DNA of 8,778 bases from an uncultured Pseudomonadota bacterium (GTDB taxonomy: Bacteria; Pseudomonadota; Gammaproteobacteria; Methylococcales; Methylomonadaceae), in NCBI GenBank assembly GCA_903953455.1, contig CAJBJW010000111.1:1-8778 (forward strand), in the 5' to 3' direction. The notes below the pieces were generated by a model. That model saw only the letters and a list, made by a program, of their open reading frames with translations, did no database searches and had not been told where the DNA came from. Shown in pieces: positions 1 to 6,650 of the stretch. Both the position numbers and the translations under genes were made by a program. Each line of letters begins with the position of its first letter. The stretch's first letter is position 1.

Positions 1-1374
1 CGTGAAGCCAAAATTCATTATCAAAACGTATCTAAAGATAACGGTTTTATTAAAGTGATTCTCAAAGACACGAATGATAAAGCGGAATTATTAGCGTTAT
101 TAGGTAAAGATTTTCGTGGTTTGACGATCACCGAGCCCGAAGCAGCAGAGCAAGTATGGTTGAAAATTTCAGATGCGGATGCACGCGAAATTAAAAAATC
201 AGCGGTCGCTCAAAACATGACGACGCTGCGTAACCGTGTGAATGAGTTAGGCGTTGCAGAACCTGTCATTCAGCAACAGGGTGTTAATCGCATTATGGTG
301 CAATTACCCGGTGTGCAAGATACGTCTCGCGCGAAAGAAATTTTGGGGACAACTGCCACATTGGAATATCGTTTAGTCGATACTGAACACGATGTGCAGC
401 AAGCCGTTGCAGGTCATCCACCTATTGGTAGTCGTTTGTACTATGAAAAAAATGGCAATCCCATTTTACTTGATAAACGCATTATTATCACAGGCGATCA
501 GATTGTCGATTCTGCATCGAGTTCAGACGATGATGGACGTCCTTCAGTGAGCATTTCGCTCAACGGTATTGGCGCGTCAAAAATGGGTAAACTCACGCAA
601 GTGAGTATCGGAAAGCCTATGGCGGTCGTATTTATTGAATACAAAAACGAAACGCGCATTGTGAATGGTGAAAAAGTTCGCCATAAAGAAAAAGTGGAAA
701 AAGTTATCAGCGTAGCCACTATTCAAGGTGTGTTTAGCAAACGATTCCAAACAACAGGTCTTGATAGTCCACAAGAAGCACGTAATTTGTCGCTTTTACT
801 TAGAGCAGGGGCGTTAGCTGCACCAGTTGATATTGTTGAAGAGCGTACTGTTGGACCTAGTTTAGGGCAGGATAATATTGACAAAGGCATGATGTCATTT
901 CTTGTAGGTTTTGCCTTGGTTGTCTTTTTCATGGCTGTTTACTACAAAGTCTTTGGATTGATTGCGAACGCGGCATTGGCGTTTAACGTGGTGATTGTGG
1001 TTGCCATTCTGTCTATGTTGCAAGCAACGCTAACACTACCAGGGATTGCAGGTATTATTTTGACAGTAGGTATGTCCGTTGACGCGAACGTATTGATTTT
1101 TGAGCGTATCAAAGAAGAAATCAATAATGGTAATACGCCGCAGTCATCTATTTTTAGTGGTTATGACAAAGCGTTTGCGACTATTTTAGATTCGCATTTT
1201 ACAAACTTAGTGGTTGCTGTTGTTTTATTTGCCTTTGGTACTGGCTCAGTAAAAGGATTTGCAGTGACATTGATTATTGGTATTTTGTCTTCTATGTTCA
1301 CAGCAATTACCGGAACGCGCATGATTATTAACTGGATTTACGGTAATAAGCATGTTGAGAAATTATCAATTTAA
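1..1374 (+). CDS. secD: Protein translocase subunit SecD, 5'-truncated by the window edge
   Basis: SecD is the larger inner-membrane subunit of SecDF, which uses the proton gradient to pull preproteins out of the SecYEG channel on the periplasmic side. The frame is open from base 1, so the gene starts upstream. The 457 visible codons match roughly the last three quarters of the 615-residue E. coli protein; TM1 and most of the first part of the P1 domain are missing. Visible P1 landmarks are RNRVNELGVAEPVIQQQG and the segment RAKEILGTTATLEYRLV. The C-terminal membrane domain begins near fragment residue 297 and has five hydrophobic segments. The conserved GIAGIILTVGMSVDANVLI stretch carries the Asp (fragment residue 361) that corresponds to the proton-path Asp of the family. 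The C-terminus ends in KLSI, as in E. coli. secF follows after 74 bases, the usual partner order. Apart from the window edge the gene looks intact. The family call is certain; the start cannot be seen. Confidence 0.97.
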   Translation, partial: REAKIHYQNVSKDNGFIKVILKDTNDKAELLALLGKDFRGLTITEPEAAEQVWLKISDADAREIKKSAVAQNMTTLRNRVNELGVAEPVIQQQGVNRIMVQLPGVQDTSRAKEILGTTATLEYRLVDTEHDVQQAVAGHPPIGSRLYYEKNGNPILLDKRIIITGDQIVDSASSSDDDGRPSVSISLNGIGASKMGKLTQVSIGKPMAVVFIEYKNETRIVNGEKVRHKEKVEKVISVATIQGVFSKRFQTTGLDSPQEARNLSLLLRAGALAAPVDIVEERTVGPSLGQDNIDKGMMSFLVGFALVVFFMAVYYKVFGLIANAALAFNVVIVVAILSMLQATLTLPGIAGIILTVGMSVDANVLIFERIKEEINNGNTPQSSIFSGYDKAFATILDSHFTNLVVAVVLFAFGTGSVKGFAVTLIIGILSSMFTAITGTRMIINWIYGNKHVEKLSI

Positions 1375-1390
1375 AACACGATTAAATCAC

Positions 1391-1418
1391 GGGGCGGTGT
1401 CTGCATTGCCCCATTTTT
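1391..1418 (+). terminator. Terminator-like hairpin between secD and secF
   Basis: Bases 1391-1399 (GGGGCGGTG) can pair as RNA with 1404-1412 (CATTGCCCC). This makes a 9-bp stem with two G-U pairs and a four-base loop, followed by A and five T residues (1414-1418). It begins 16 bases after the secD stop codon, where a rho-independent terminator would sit. secF has no convincing promoter of its own behind it, so partial termination (attenuation) is more likely than a full stop. The T tract is short, so it may instead be an RNA-stabilising 3' structure. Pairing is read by eye; no folding energy was computed. Confidence 0.5.
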
Positions 1419-1448
1419 ATAAAAAGCGAATTTTTTAGTATTAAATAT

Positions 1449-2375
1449 ATGAAAACAACCACTATCAATTTTATTGGCAATCGCCATATCGCACTGATTT
1501 TTTCTGGTTTGCTGTCACTTGCCTCCATTATTTCACTTGCTACCCAAGGGTTGCACATGGGGATTGACTTTACGGGTGGAACGCTCATTGAAGTCGGTTA
1601 TCAACAACCAGCCGATTTAAACGCTCTGCGCCTAAAACTCGATACCGAAGGCTTTGAAGATGCGACGGTGCAAAATTTTGGCACCGCAAAAGATGTATTA
1701 ATTCGTCTAAAACTTCAAGAAGGCGTCAGCAGCGCAGATTTAAGCACGAAAGTGCTCGACACGATCAATAAAGATGTTGCGCAGCCGGCGAGTCTTCGTC
1801 GCGTTGAATTTGTTGGCCCACAAGTGGGCGATGATTTAGCAGAAGATGGTTTTTTAGCACTGCTTTATTCGTCACTGGCTATTTTGGTTTATATTGCATG
1901 GCGTTTTGAGTGGAAATTTTCTTTAGGGGCGATTATTGCAACGTTCCATGACGTCATTGTGACGCTAGGCTTATTTTCAATATTAGGCTTGGAATTTGAT
2001 TTAACCGTGTTGGCGGCCGTGCTTGCGTTAATTGGTTATTCACTTAATGATACGATTGTTGTTTATGACCGTATTCGTGAAAATTTCCGTGCGCTTCGTG
2101 ATATATCGACCGAAGAAATTATGAATATTTCGGTTAACGTCACGTTAAGCCGAACTATTATGACCTCATTAACGGTTTTATTGGTGCTGGTGTCACTTTT
2201 CTTTTTAGGCGGTCAAACGATTCATAATTTCTCGCTTGTGCTTTTATTCGGTGTCTTCTTTGGAACGTACTCATCGATTTTTATTGCAAGTCCTGCTGCG
2301 TTAATGCTCGGTATTAGTCCCGCAGATTTGATGATTCCCGTGAAAGATAATTCCGATATTGCGCATTTGCCTTAA
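1449..2375 (+). CDS. secF: Protein translocase subunit SecF
   Basis: SecF is the smaller SecDF inner-membrane subunit and acts with SecD in late preprotein translocation. The 308 residues are close to the 323 of E. coli. There is a first membrane segment at about residues 14-31, then GIDFTGGTLIEV (from residue 38), the SecF signature at the start of the periplasmic domain. Five further hydrophobic segments follow from about residue 133. The motif LIGYSLNDTIVVYDRIREN includes Asn200-Asp201, the conserved polar pair in the membrane. The start gives MKTTTINFIGNRHIAL, a good family N-terminus, although no Shine-Dalgarno sequence precedes it (the context is AATATATG). It lies downstream of secD with a hairpin between them and is probably co-transcribed. 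The next gene, ndk, has its own promoter, so the secDF unit may end here, although I see no terminator after secF. Confidence 0.97.
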   Translation: MKTTTINFIGNRHIALIFSGLLSLASIISLATQGLHMGIDFTGGTLIEVGYQQPADLNALRLKLDTEGFEDATVQNFGTAKDVLIRLKLQEGVSSADLSTKVLDTINKDVAQPASLRRVEFVGPQVGDDLAEDGFLALLYSSLAILVYIAWRFEWKFSLGAIIATFHDVIVTLGLFSILGLEFDLTVLAAVLALIGYSLNDTIVVYDRIRENFRALRDISTEEIMNISVNVTLSRTIMTSLTVLLVLVSLFFLGGQTIHNFSLVLLFGVFFGTYSSIFIASPAALMLGISPADLMIPVKDNSDIAHLP

Positions 2376-2401
2376 CCTTAAGCGCTCAAATCCGCTATAA
2401 T
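2372..2401 (+). promoter_or_regulatory. Sigma70-type promoter for ndk
   Basis: TATAAT at 2396-2401 is a perfect -10 box. TTAACC at 2372-2377 matches four of six -35 positions, with an 18-base spacer. Transcription would start near base 2408, giving a leader of about 37 bases before the ndk ATG at 2445. The -35 overlaps the secF stop codon. This is the best promoter match I found in an intergenic part of the window. It would drive ndk and possibly rlmN and the genes after it. The -10 is seen directly; its activity is inferred. Confidence 0.6.
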
Positions 2402-2429
2402 TCATATTCATTAATCAATTTATTTTTTT

Positions 2430-2433
2430 GGAG
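2430..2433 (+). promoter_or_regulatory. Shine-Dalgarno site of ndk
   Basis: GGAG lies 11 bases before the ndk ATG, after a run of seven T residues. It is the only clear Shine-Dalgarno match before any of the eight visible starts, which suggests that ndk is translated more strongly than its neighbours. Confidence 0.65.
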
Positions 2434-2444
2434 TTTACAAAAAC

Positions 2445-2876
2445 ATGGCAATCGAACGTACTTTCTCTATCATTAAACCTGACGCTGTGGCAAAAAATGT
2501 CATCGGTGAAATTTACAGTCGTTTTGAAAAAAATGATTTGCACATTATCGCTGCAAAAATGGTGCATTTGACTAAAGAACAAGCAGAAGGTTTTTATGCA
2601 GAGCATAGCGAACGTGGTTTTTTCAACGATTTAGTGGCTTTCATGATTTCAGGTCCTGTGATTATGCAAGTACTTGAAGGCGAAAATGCAGTATTGAAAC
2701 ACCGTGAAATCATGGGTGCAACTAACCCTAAAGAAGCTGCTGAAGGTACTATCCGCGCTGATTTCGCTGCTAGCATTGATGAAAATGCAGTACATGGTTC
2801 AGATGCACTTGCTACGGCAGAACGTGAAATTGCTTATTTCTTTGCAGCAAATGAACTCGCTCCAAGAACACGTTAA
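2445..2876 (+). CDS. ndk: Nucleoside diphosphate kinase
   Basis: Ndk moves the gamma-phosphate of ATP to other nucleoside diphosphates through a phospho-histidine intermediate, balancing the NTP and dNTP pools in the cytoplasm. The protein has 143 residues, exactly the E. coli length. It begins MAIERTFSIIKPDAVAKNVIG and ends REIAYFF...PRTR, as in the family. The active-site motif NAVHGSD places the catalytic His at residue 117. The nucleotide-binding region GATNPKEAAEGTIRADF is intact. The start is fixed by the conserved N-terminus and by GGAG upstream. A promoter with a perfect -10 precedes it, so ndk can be expressed independently of secDF. The last 26 bases overlap the start of rlmN in another frame, and a terminator-shaped inverted repeat lies 30 bases past its stop codon, inside rlmN. 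No anomalies in the protein. Confidence 0.98.
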   Translation: MAIERTFSIIKPDAVAKNVIGEIYSRFEKNDLHIIAAKMVHLTKEQAEGFYAEHSERGFFNDLVAFMISGPVIMQVLEGENAVLKHREIMGATNPKEAAEGTIRADFAASIDENAVHGSDALATAEREIAYFFAANELAPRTR

Positions 2877-3951
2877 TCCGGTAAAAAAGGTTAATTTGCT
2901 TGATTTCGACAGAAAAGGCTTAGCGGCCTTTTTTGTCGGTCTAGGCGAGAAACCTTTCCGTGCAACGCAATTGATGAAATGGATTTATCAAGAAGACGTT
3001 TACGACTTTGATGCGATGAGCAATTTGAGTAAATCGTTGCGTGCTTATTTAAACGAACATTGCGAAATTGCAACACCTGAGATTGCTGTTGAGCAAGTGG
3101 CAAGTGATGGCACGATTAAATGGGCCATGCAAACACATTGTGGCAATCGCATTGAAAGCGTTTTTATTCCTGAAGATGATCGCAATACGCTGTGTATTTC
3201 ATCACAAATTGGCTGTGCATTGGCGTGTACGTTTTGCTCAACCGCGCAGCAAGGCTTTAATCGCAATTTAGCCGCGTCTGAAATTATCGGTCAGCTGTTT
3301 GTGGCACAAAATCGCGTTGGTAAAGCCAATCGGATTACGAATGTTGTTTTAATGGGCATGGGTGAGCCACTACTCAATTTTGACAATGTTGTGGCGTCTG
3401 TGAATTTGATGATGGACGATTTTGCTTATGGTCTATCAAAACGTCGCGTCACGATTAGCTCGTCAGGCGTTGTGCCTGCCATTGAACGCCTTGGTAGTGC
3501 CTGTGATGTGAGTCTTGCGATTTCACTGCATGCGGTGCGTGATGAACTGCGTGATGAATTAGTACCTATTAATAAAAAATACCCACTCAGTGTGTTGATG
3601 GATGCGTGTAGAGAAAATGCAAAAATTGCACCGCGTCGATTTATTACATTTGAGTACGTGATGCTTGATGGCATAAACGATACGTTAGAGGATGCACGTG
3701 GTTTGATTAAGTTACTCAAAACTGTCCCATGTAAACTCAATTTAATTCCGTTTAATCCTTTCCCGAATTCGTCTTATCGTTGTTCAAGTAAAGAAACGAT
3801 TTTGAAGTTTAAAACACTGCTTAATGATGCTGGTATCATCACCACCGTTCGTAAAACACGCGGTGAAGATATAGATGCTGCATGTGGACAGCTTGTAGGA
3901 CAAGTGGCGGATAAAAGTCGGCGACATTTGAAGTTGAAAAATGCTGCGTAA
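2851..3951 (+). CDS. rlmN: Dual-specificity rRNA/tRNA adenine-C2 methyltransferase RlmN
   Basis: RlmN is a radical-SAM enzyme that methylates C2 of A2503 in 23S rRNA and of A37 in a set of tRNAs, supporting translational accuracy. The [4Fe-4S]-binding motif CxxxCxxC is at Cys122, Cys126 and Cys129 (CALACTFC). The two mechanistic cysteines of the family are also present: Cys115 (TLC) and Cys345 (DIDAACGQL), the latter being the one that becomes methylated. Other landmarks are GEKPFRATQLMKWIYQ, STAQQGFNRNL and MGMGEPLLN. I chose ATG 2851 (366 residues; E. coli has 384) because it gives a short leader before the conserved NLLD segment. The in-frame ATG at 2704 would add 49 residues that are only ndk read in another frame. 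The start overlaps ndk by 26 bases and has no Shine-Dalgarno sequence, so translational coupling to ndk is likely. pilW begins 3 bases after the stop codon. Confidence 0.96.
   Translation: MNSLQEHVNPVKKVNLLDFDRKGLAAFFVGLGEKPFRATQLMKWIYQEDVYDFDAMSNLSKSLRAYLNEHCEIATPEIAVEQVASDGTIKWAMQTHCGNRIESVFIPEDDRNTLCISSQIGCALACTFCSTAQQGFNRNLAASEIIGQLFVAQNRVGKANRITNVVLMGMGEPLLNFDNVVASVNLMMDDFAYGLSKRRVTISSSGVVPAIERLGSACDVSLAISLHAVRDELRDELVPINKKYPLSVLMDACRENAKIAPRRFITFEYVMLDGINDTLEDARGLIKLLKTVPCKLNLIPFNPFPNSSYRCSSKETILKFKTLLNDAGIITTVRKTRGEDIDAACGQLVGQVADKSRRHLKLKNAA
2907..2938 (+). terminator. Terminator-shaped inverted repeat inside the start of rlmN
   Basis: CGACAGAAAAGGC (2907-2919) pairs with GCCTTTTTTGTCG (2926-2938) over all 13 positions, with a single G-U pair and a six-base loop. 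The shape is that of a classical intrinsic terminator: A-rich arm, G+C core, and a run of six T residues (2929-2934). It begins 30 bases after the ndk stop codon but lies within rlmN codons 19-30 (DRKGLAAFFVG). It may be the ndk terminator embedded in the downstream gene, acting as an attenuator when rlmN is not being translated. The pairing is seen directly; termination is inferred. The G+C core is only three to four pairs, so efficiency could be modest. Confidence 0.5.
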
Positions 3952-3954
3952 TAT

Positions 3955-4695
3955 ATGTATTTTCGTCGTTTATTAGGTTGTGGTTTTACGATAATTTTTT
4001 TACTAGCCTGTTCATCGCAAACTCAAAAGAAAAGTAATGAAGATACTGCTGTTATTTTTTTGCAACTGGGTGAGCGATATTTAGAATTAAATAAATTAGA
4101 GTTAGCACGTGAAAATTTGCAACACGCATTGAAACTTGATGAGCAAAATGCGCAAATTTATAATGCATTTGCTTTGTTGAATGAAAGGTTACACAAACTC
4201 AATGATGCAATGGCAAATTATCAAAAAGCGTTTGTTTTAAACTCAAATGATTTACGCATAAAAAATAATTATGGTCGTTTTTTATGCGAACAAGACAATA
4301 CTCAGCAAGGCATGGTTTTATTAGCACAAGCTGCAAATGATGGATTAAATGAGCGTTCATGGCTTGCTATGACCAATCTGGGTCTTTGTTACTTGCAAAT
4401 TGGTAACAGTTTAGAAGCAGAACGTTATTTCCTGCAAGCTTTGCAGGTTAATACAGATTATTCACCCGCTTTGCTTGAAATGCAAAAAATAAGTTATGCA
4501 AAAGGGAATATGGCAGATGCTAAAGCCTTTTTAGAACGTTATCAACGTGTTTCTCAAGAAACAGCGCCGTCACTTTTCATTGCAATAAAAATTGAAAATG
4601 CCACAGGAAATAATACGCTCGCTGAGCAATATAAACAGTTACTTCTTAGTCAATTTCCGCTTTCAAAAGAAGCAAAAACATTAAAATCTCGTTAA
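3955..4695 (+). CDS. pilW: Type IV pilus biogenesis lipoprotein PilW/PilF (TPR pilotin)
   Basis: This protein matches the PilF (Pseudomonas)/PilW/Tgl family, outer-membrane lipoproteins that help the PilQ secretin insert and multimerise for type IV pili. The N-terminus is a lipoprotein signal peptide: two Arg, a hydrophobic run, then the lipobox LLAC with Cys19. Ser at +2 predicts sorting to the outer membrane. The rest is almost entirely tetratricopeptide repeats, with two clear ones at about residues 32-65 and 66-99, another at about 136-170, and weaker repeats to the end. The 246 residues compare with about 252 in P. aeruginosa PilF. The position right after rlmN is the classical locus of pilF. 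The start is SD-less (AATATATG), 3 bases after rlmN, so translation is probably coupled. Unusually, rodZ and ispG do not follow. TPR sequences alone are not diagnostic; the lipobox, length and location make the call. Confidence 0.88.
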   Translation: MYFRRLLGCGFTIIFLLACSSQTQKKSNEDTAVIFLQLGERYLELNKLELARENLQHALKLDEQNAQIYNAFALLNERLHKLNDAMANYQKAFVLNSNDLRIKNNYGRFLCEQDNTQQGMVLLAQAANDGLNERSWLAMTNLGLCYLQIGNSLEAERYFLQALQVNTDYSPALLEMQKISYAKGNMADAKAFLERYQRVSQETAPSLFIAIKIENATGNNTLAEQYKQLLLSQFPLSKEAKTLKSR

Positions 4696-4701
4696 AATTA
4701 T

Positions 4702-5976
4702 ATGGCAAATATCCAAGCAATTCGCGGTATGCACGATGTCTTACCCGAGCAAACACCACTTTGGCAATACGCAGAAAAGATTATCCGTGACGTTTTAGCA
4801 AACTACGGCTACAGTGAAATTCGATTGCCAATTGTCGAAAAAACGGAACTTTTTAAACGCTCTATTGGTGAAGTGACTGATATCGTTGAAAAAGAGATGT
4901 ACACATTCGATGATAGAAATGGTGATTCATTGACATTACGCCCGGAAGGGACGGCAGGGTGTTTGCGAGCGTGCTTAGAGCATGGCTTACTTCATAATCA
5001 AGTACATCGCCTTTGGTATTACGGACCTATGTATCGTCATGAGCGCCCACAAAAAGGCCGTTATCGCCAATTTTTTCAATTTGGTGTTGAAACTTATGGG
5101 ATGGAAAGCGCAGATATTGATGCCGAATTATTATTATTAACAGACAGATTATGGACAAGGCTGGGTATTCGTAGCAAAGTGCGTCTGCAACTCAATTCGT
5201 TAGGAACAATTGCAGAGCGTTTAATTTACAGAGAAGCGTTAGTATCTTATTTTAAGCAGCATTTAGCTATTTTAGATGAAGATAGTCTTCGCCGATTAAC
5301 GACCAATCCGCTGCGTATTTTAGATACTAAAAATCCCGCAATGCAGGATGTCGTGGCAAACGCGCCTGAGTTAATGGATTATTTAGGTGAAGAGAGCCGA
5401 GCGCATTTTCATTCTATTTTGGAAACGTTAAATGCACTTGGCGTTGCGTATGAGATTAATACGCGTCTTGTTCGTGGCCTGGATTATTATAGTAAAACCG
5501 TGTTTGAATGGGTGACTGACGAATTGGGTTCGCAGGGTACGATTTGCGCAGGTGGGCGTTATGATGGACTTATTGAGCAATTAGGCGGTAAAGCAAATCA
5601 TGCAGTGGGTTTTGCGATGGGCATGGAGCGTTTGTTGCTTTTACTTGAAACCATCGATGTTAAGTTAGATGCGTCTGTGAATGTCTATGTGATTCGTGTA
5701 GGTGATCAGGCGCAAAAAGTGGGGCTGCATTTAGCTGAGCAGTTGCGAAGTGATATACCTTCATTGAAATTACAACTTGATTGCGCCGGTGGTAGCATAA
5801 AAAGTCAGTTCAAAAAAGCAGACAAAAGCGGCGCGACTTATGCGCTTATTTTAGGTGAAGATGAAGTGTCACGAGGTGAAATTGCTATTAAGTCGCTACG
5901 TGATCCCACGCAAGCACAACAAAATTTACCTTTAAATCAAATAGCGGTATTTTTAAAAACGTTAAACCTTCTCTAA
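4702..5976 (+). CDS. hisS: Histidyl-tRNA synthetase
   Basis: HisS charges tRNA-His with histidine in the cytoplasm. It is a class II synthetase and its 424 residues equal the E. coli length. Visible landmarks in order are: N-terminal IRGMHDVLP; RPEGTAG from Arg80; class II motif 2, RHERPQKGRYRQF from Arg112; the HisA motif LVRGLDYY with the catalytic Arg258; GGRYDGLIEQLGG; and motif 3, GFAMGMERL (Glu309-Arg310). The C-terminal anticodon-binding domain occupies about residues 328-424. The start at ATG 4702 gives the standard MANIQAIRGMHD terminus. It follows pilW by 6 bases without a Shine-Dalgarno site, so it is probably read from the same mRNA. In E. coli and Pseudomonas, rodZ and ispG lie directly upstream; here they are absent. 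No missing catalytic residues were seen. Confidence 0.98.
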   Translation: MANIQAIRGMHDVLPEQTPLWQYAEKIIRDVLANYGYSEIRLPIVEKTELFKRSIGEVTDIVEKEMYTFDDRNGDSLTLRPEGTAGCLRACLEHGLLHNQVHRLWYYGPMYRHERPQKGRYRQFFQFGVETYGMESADIDAELLLLTDRLWTRLGIRSKVRLQLNSLGTIAERLIYREALVSYFKQHLAILDEDSLRRLTTNPLRILDTKNPAMQDVVANAPELMDYLGEESRAHFHSILETLNALGVAYEINTRLVRGLDYYSKTVFEWVTDELGSQGTICAGGRYDGLIEQLGGKANHAVGFAMGMERLLLLLETIDVKLDASVNVYVIRVGDQAQKVGLHLAEQLRSDIPSLKLQLDCAGGSIKSQFKKADKSGATYALILGEDEVSRGEIAIKSLRDPTQAQQNLPLNQIAVFLKTLNLL

Positions 5977-6002
5977 AGCACAAGTTAAAGACGAGAAAAT
6001 AT

Positions 6003-6650
6003 ATGGAACTCTACGAAACAGAAGAACAACAAGTTGAAGCCTTGCAAAAATGGTGGAAAGAAAACGGGACTGCCTCGCTGACAGGTATAGGCATAGGGAT
6101 AGTCTGTATTTTGGGTTGGAACTACTGGCTTGATTATAAAAAAGACCAAACAAGCAAAGCGTCTGCAATGTATGATCAATTGCTTAAAAATGTATCTGGC
6201 GACAAAAAAGATGACATACAAACCGTCGCTAATCAGATTAAAACAGAATTTAAGTCTACAGAATATGCAACATACAGTGTGCTTCTGCAAGCAAAATCAA
6301 AAGTGGATCAAGGTGACTTAGCCGGTGCAAAAGAGCTGTTGCAAACGCTTTCTAATCAGTCAAATAACGAGTTAAGTCAATTAGCGAAATTGCGTCTGGT
6401 GCGTTTATATTTGGCAACGGGTGAATTCGAAAAGGGACTTCAGTTAATCAATGATGTTGATCCAAAAAAGACAGCTGGATTTTCGGATAATTATGATGAA
6501 CTTGTGGGTGATTTGTATGTGGCACTTGATCGCACAGATGAAGCGAGAAGCTCTTATGAAAAAGCTAAACATAATGGTCTTCAATCCCCTTTATTACAAT
6601 TTAAAATTGATGACCTCACCGCGCCAGAAAAATTGGAAAGTATAAAATAA
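6003..6650 (+). CDS. yfgM: YfgM-family inner-membrane protein (SecYEG ancillary TPR protein)
   Basis: YfgM is an inner-membrane protein whose periplasmic TPR domain associates with SecYEG and PpiD in E. coli and takes part in periplasmic chaperone handover. The N-terminus MELYETEEQQVEALQKWWKEN closely matches E. coli MEIYENENDQVEA. It is followed by one membrane helix at about residues 24-42 (rich in Gly and Ile, ending GWNYW). The remainder is helical and TPR-like, for example LAKLRLVRLYLATGEFEKGL. The 215 residues compare with 206 in E. coli. The start is preceded by AATATATG and at best a weak GAG 7 bases upstream. The gene sits between hisS and bamB, as in other Gammaproteobacteria, and its stop codon overlaps the bamB start by one base. 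The family assignment is firm; the molecular role is taken from E. coli. Confidence 0.93.
   Translation: MELYETEEQQVEALQKWWKENGTASLTGIGIGIVCILGWNYWLDYKKDQTSKASAMYDQLLKNVSGDKKDDIQTVANQIKTEFKSTEYATYSVLLQAKSKVDQGDLAGAKELLQTLSNQSNNELSQLAKLRLVRLYLATGEFEKGLQLINDVDPKKTAGFSDNYDELVGDLYVALDRTDEARSSYEKAKHNGLQSPLLQFKIDDLTAPEKLESIK

Noticed and set aside
1743..1756. Perfect 5-bp hairpin with a GAAA tetraloop in secF
   Set aside because: A 5-bp stem is expected by chance in a sequence this long, and it has no T tract or regulatory context.
2704..2850. In-frame upstream extension of rlmN from ATG 2704 (49 extra residues)
   Set aside because: The extra peptide is ndk read in another frame, has no resemblance to RlmN, and would make the protein longer than the family.
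3535..3560. Tandem repeat of codons for RDEL-RDEL in rlmN
   Set aside because: E. coli RlmN has the equivalent NDEIRDEI, so this is family sequence rather than a recent duplication.
3426..3740. 104-codon open frame on the - strand
   Set aside because: It lies antisense inside the fully conserved rlmN gene, with no start signal or recognisable protein; it is a coding shadow.
5050..5076. Terminator-like A5-GGC...GCC-AA-T6 arrangement in hisS
   Set aside because: The stem is only three pairs, the T run is offset by two bases, and the codons are fixed by class II motif 2 (QKGRYRQFF).
5949..5958. TTTTTAAAAA palindrome near the end of hisS
   Set aside because: It is an A/T-only palindrome within the coding frame, too weak to act as a terminator stem.
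5985..6290. 101-codon open frame on the - strand over the start of yfgM
   Set aside because: It is antisense to the conserved YfgM N-terminus, and its Cys- and Phe-rich product is typical of a shadow of A-rich coding sequence.
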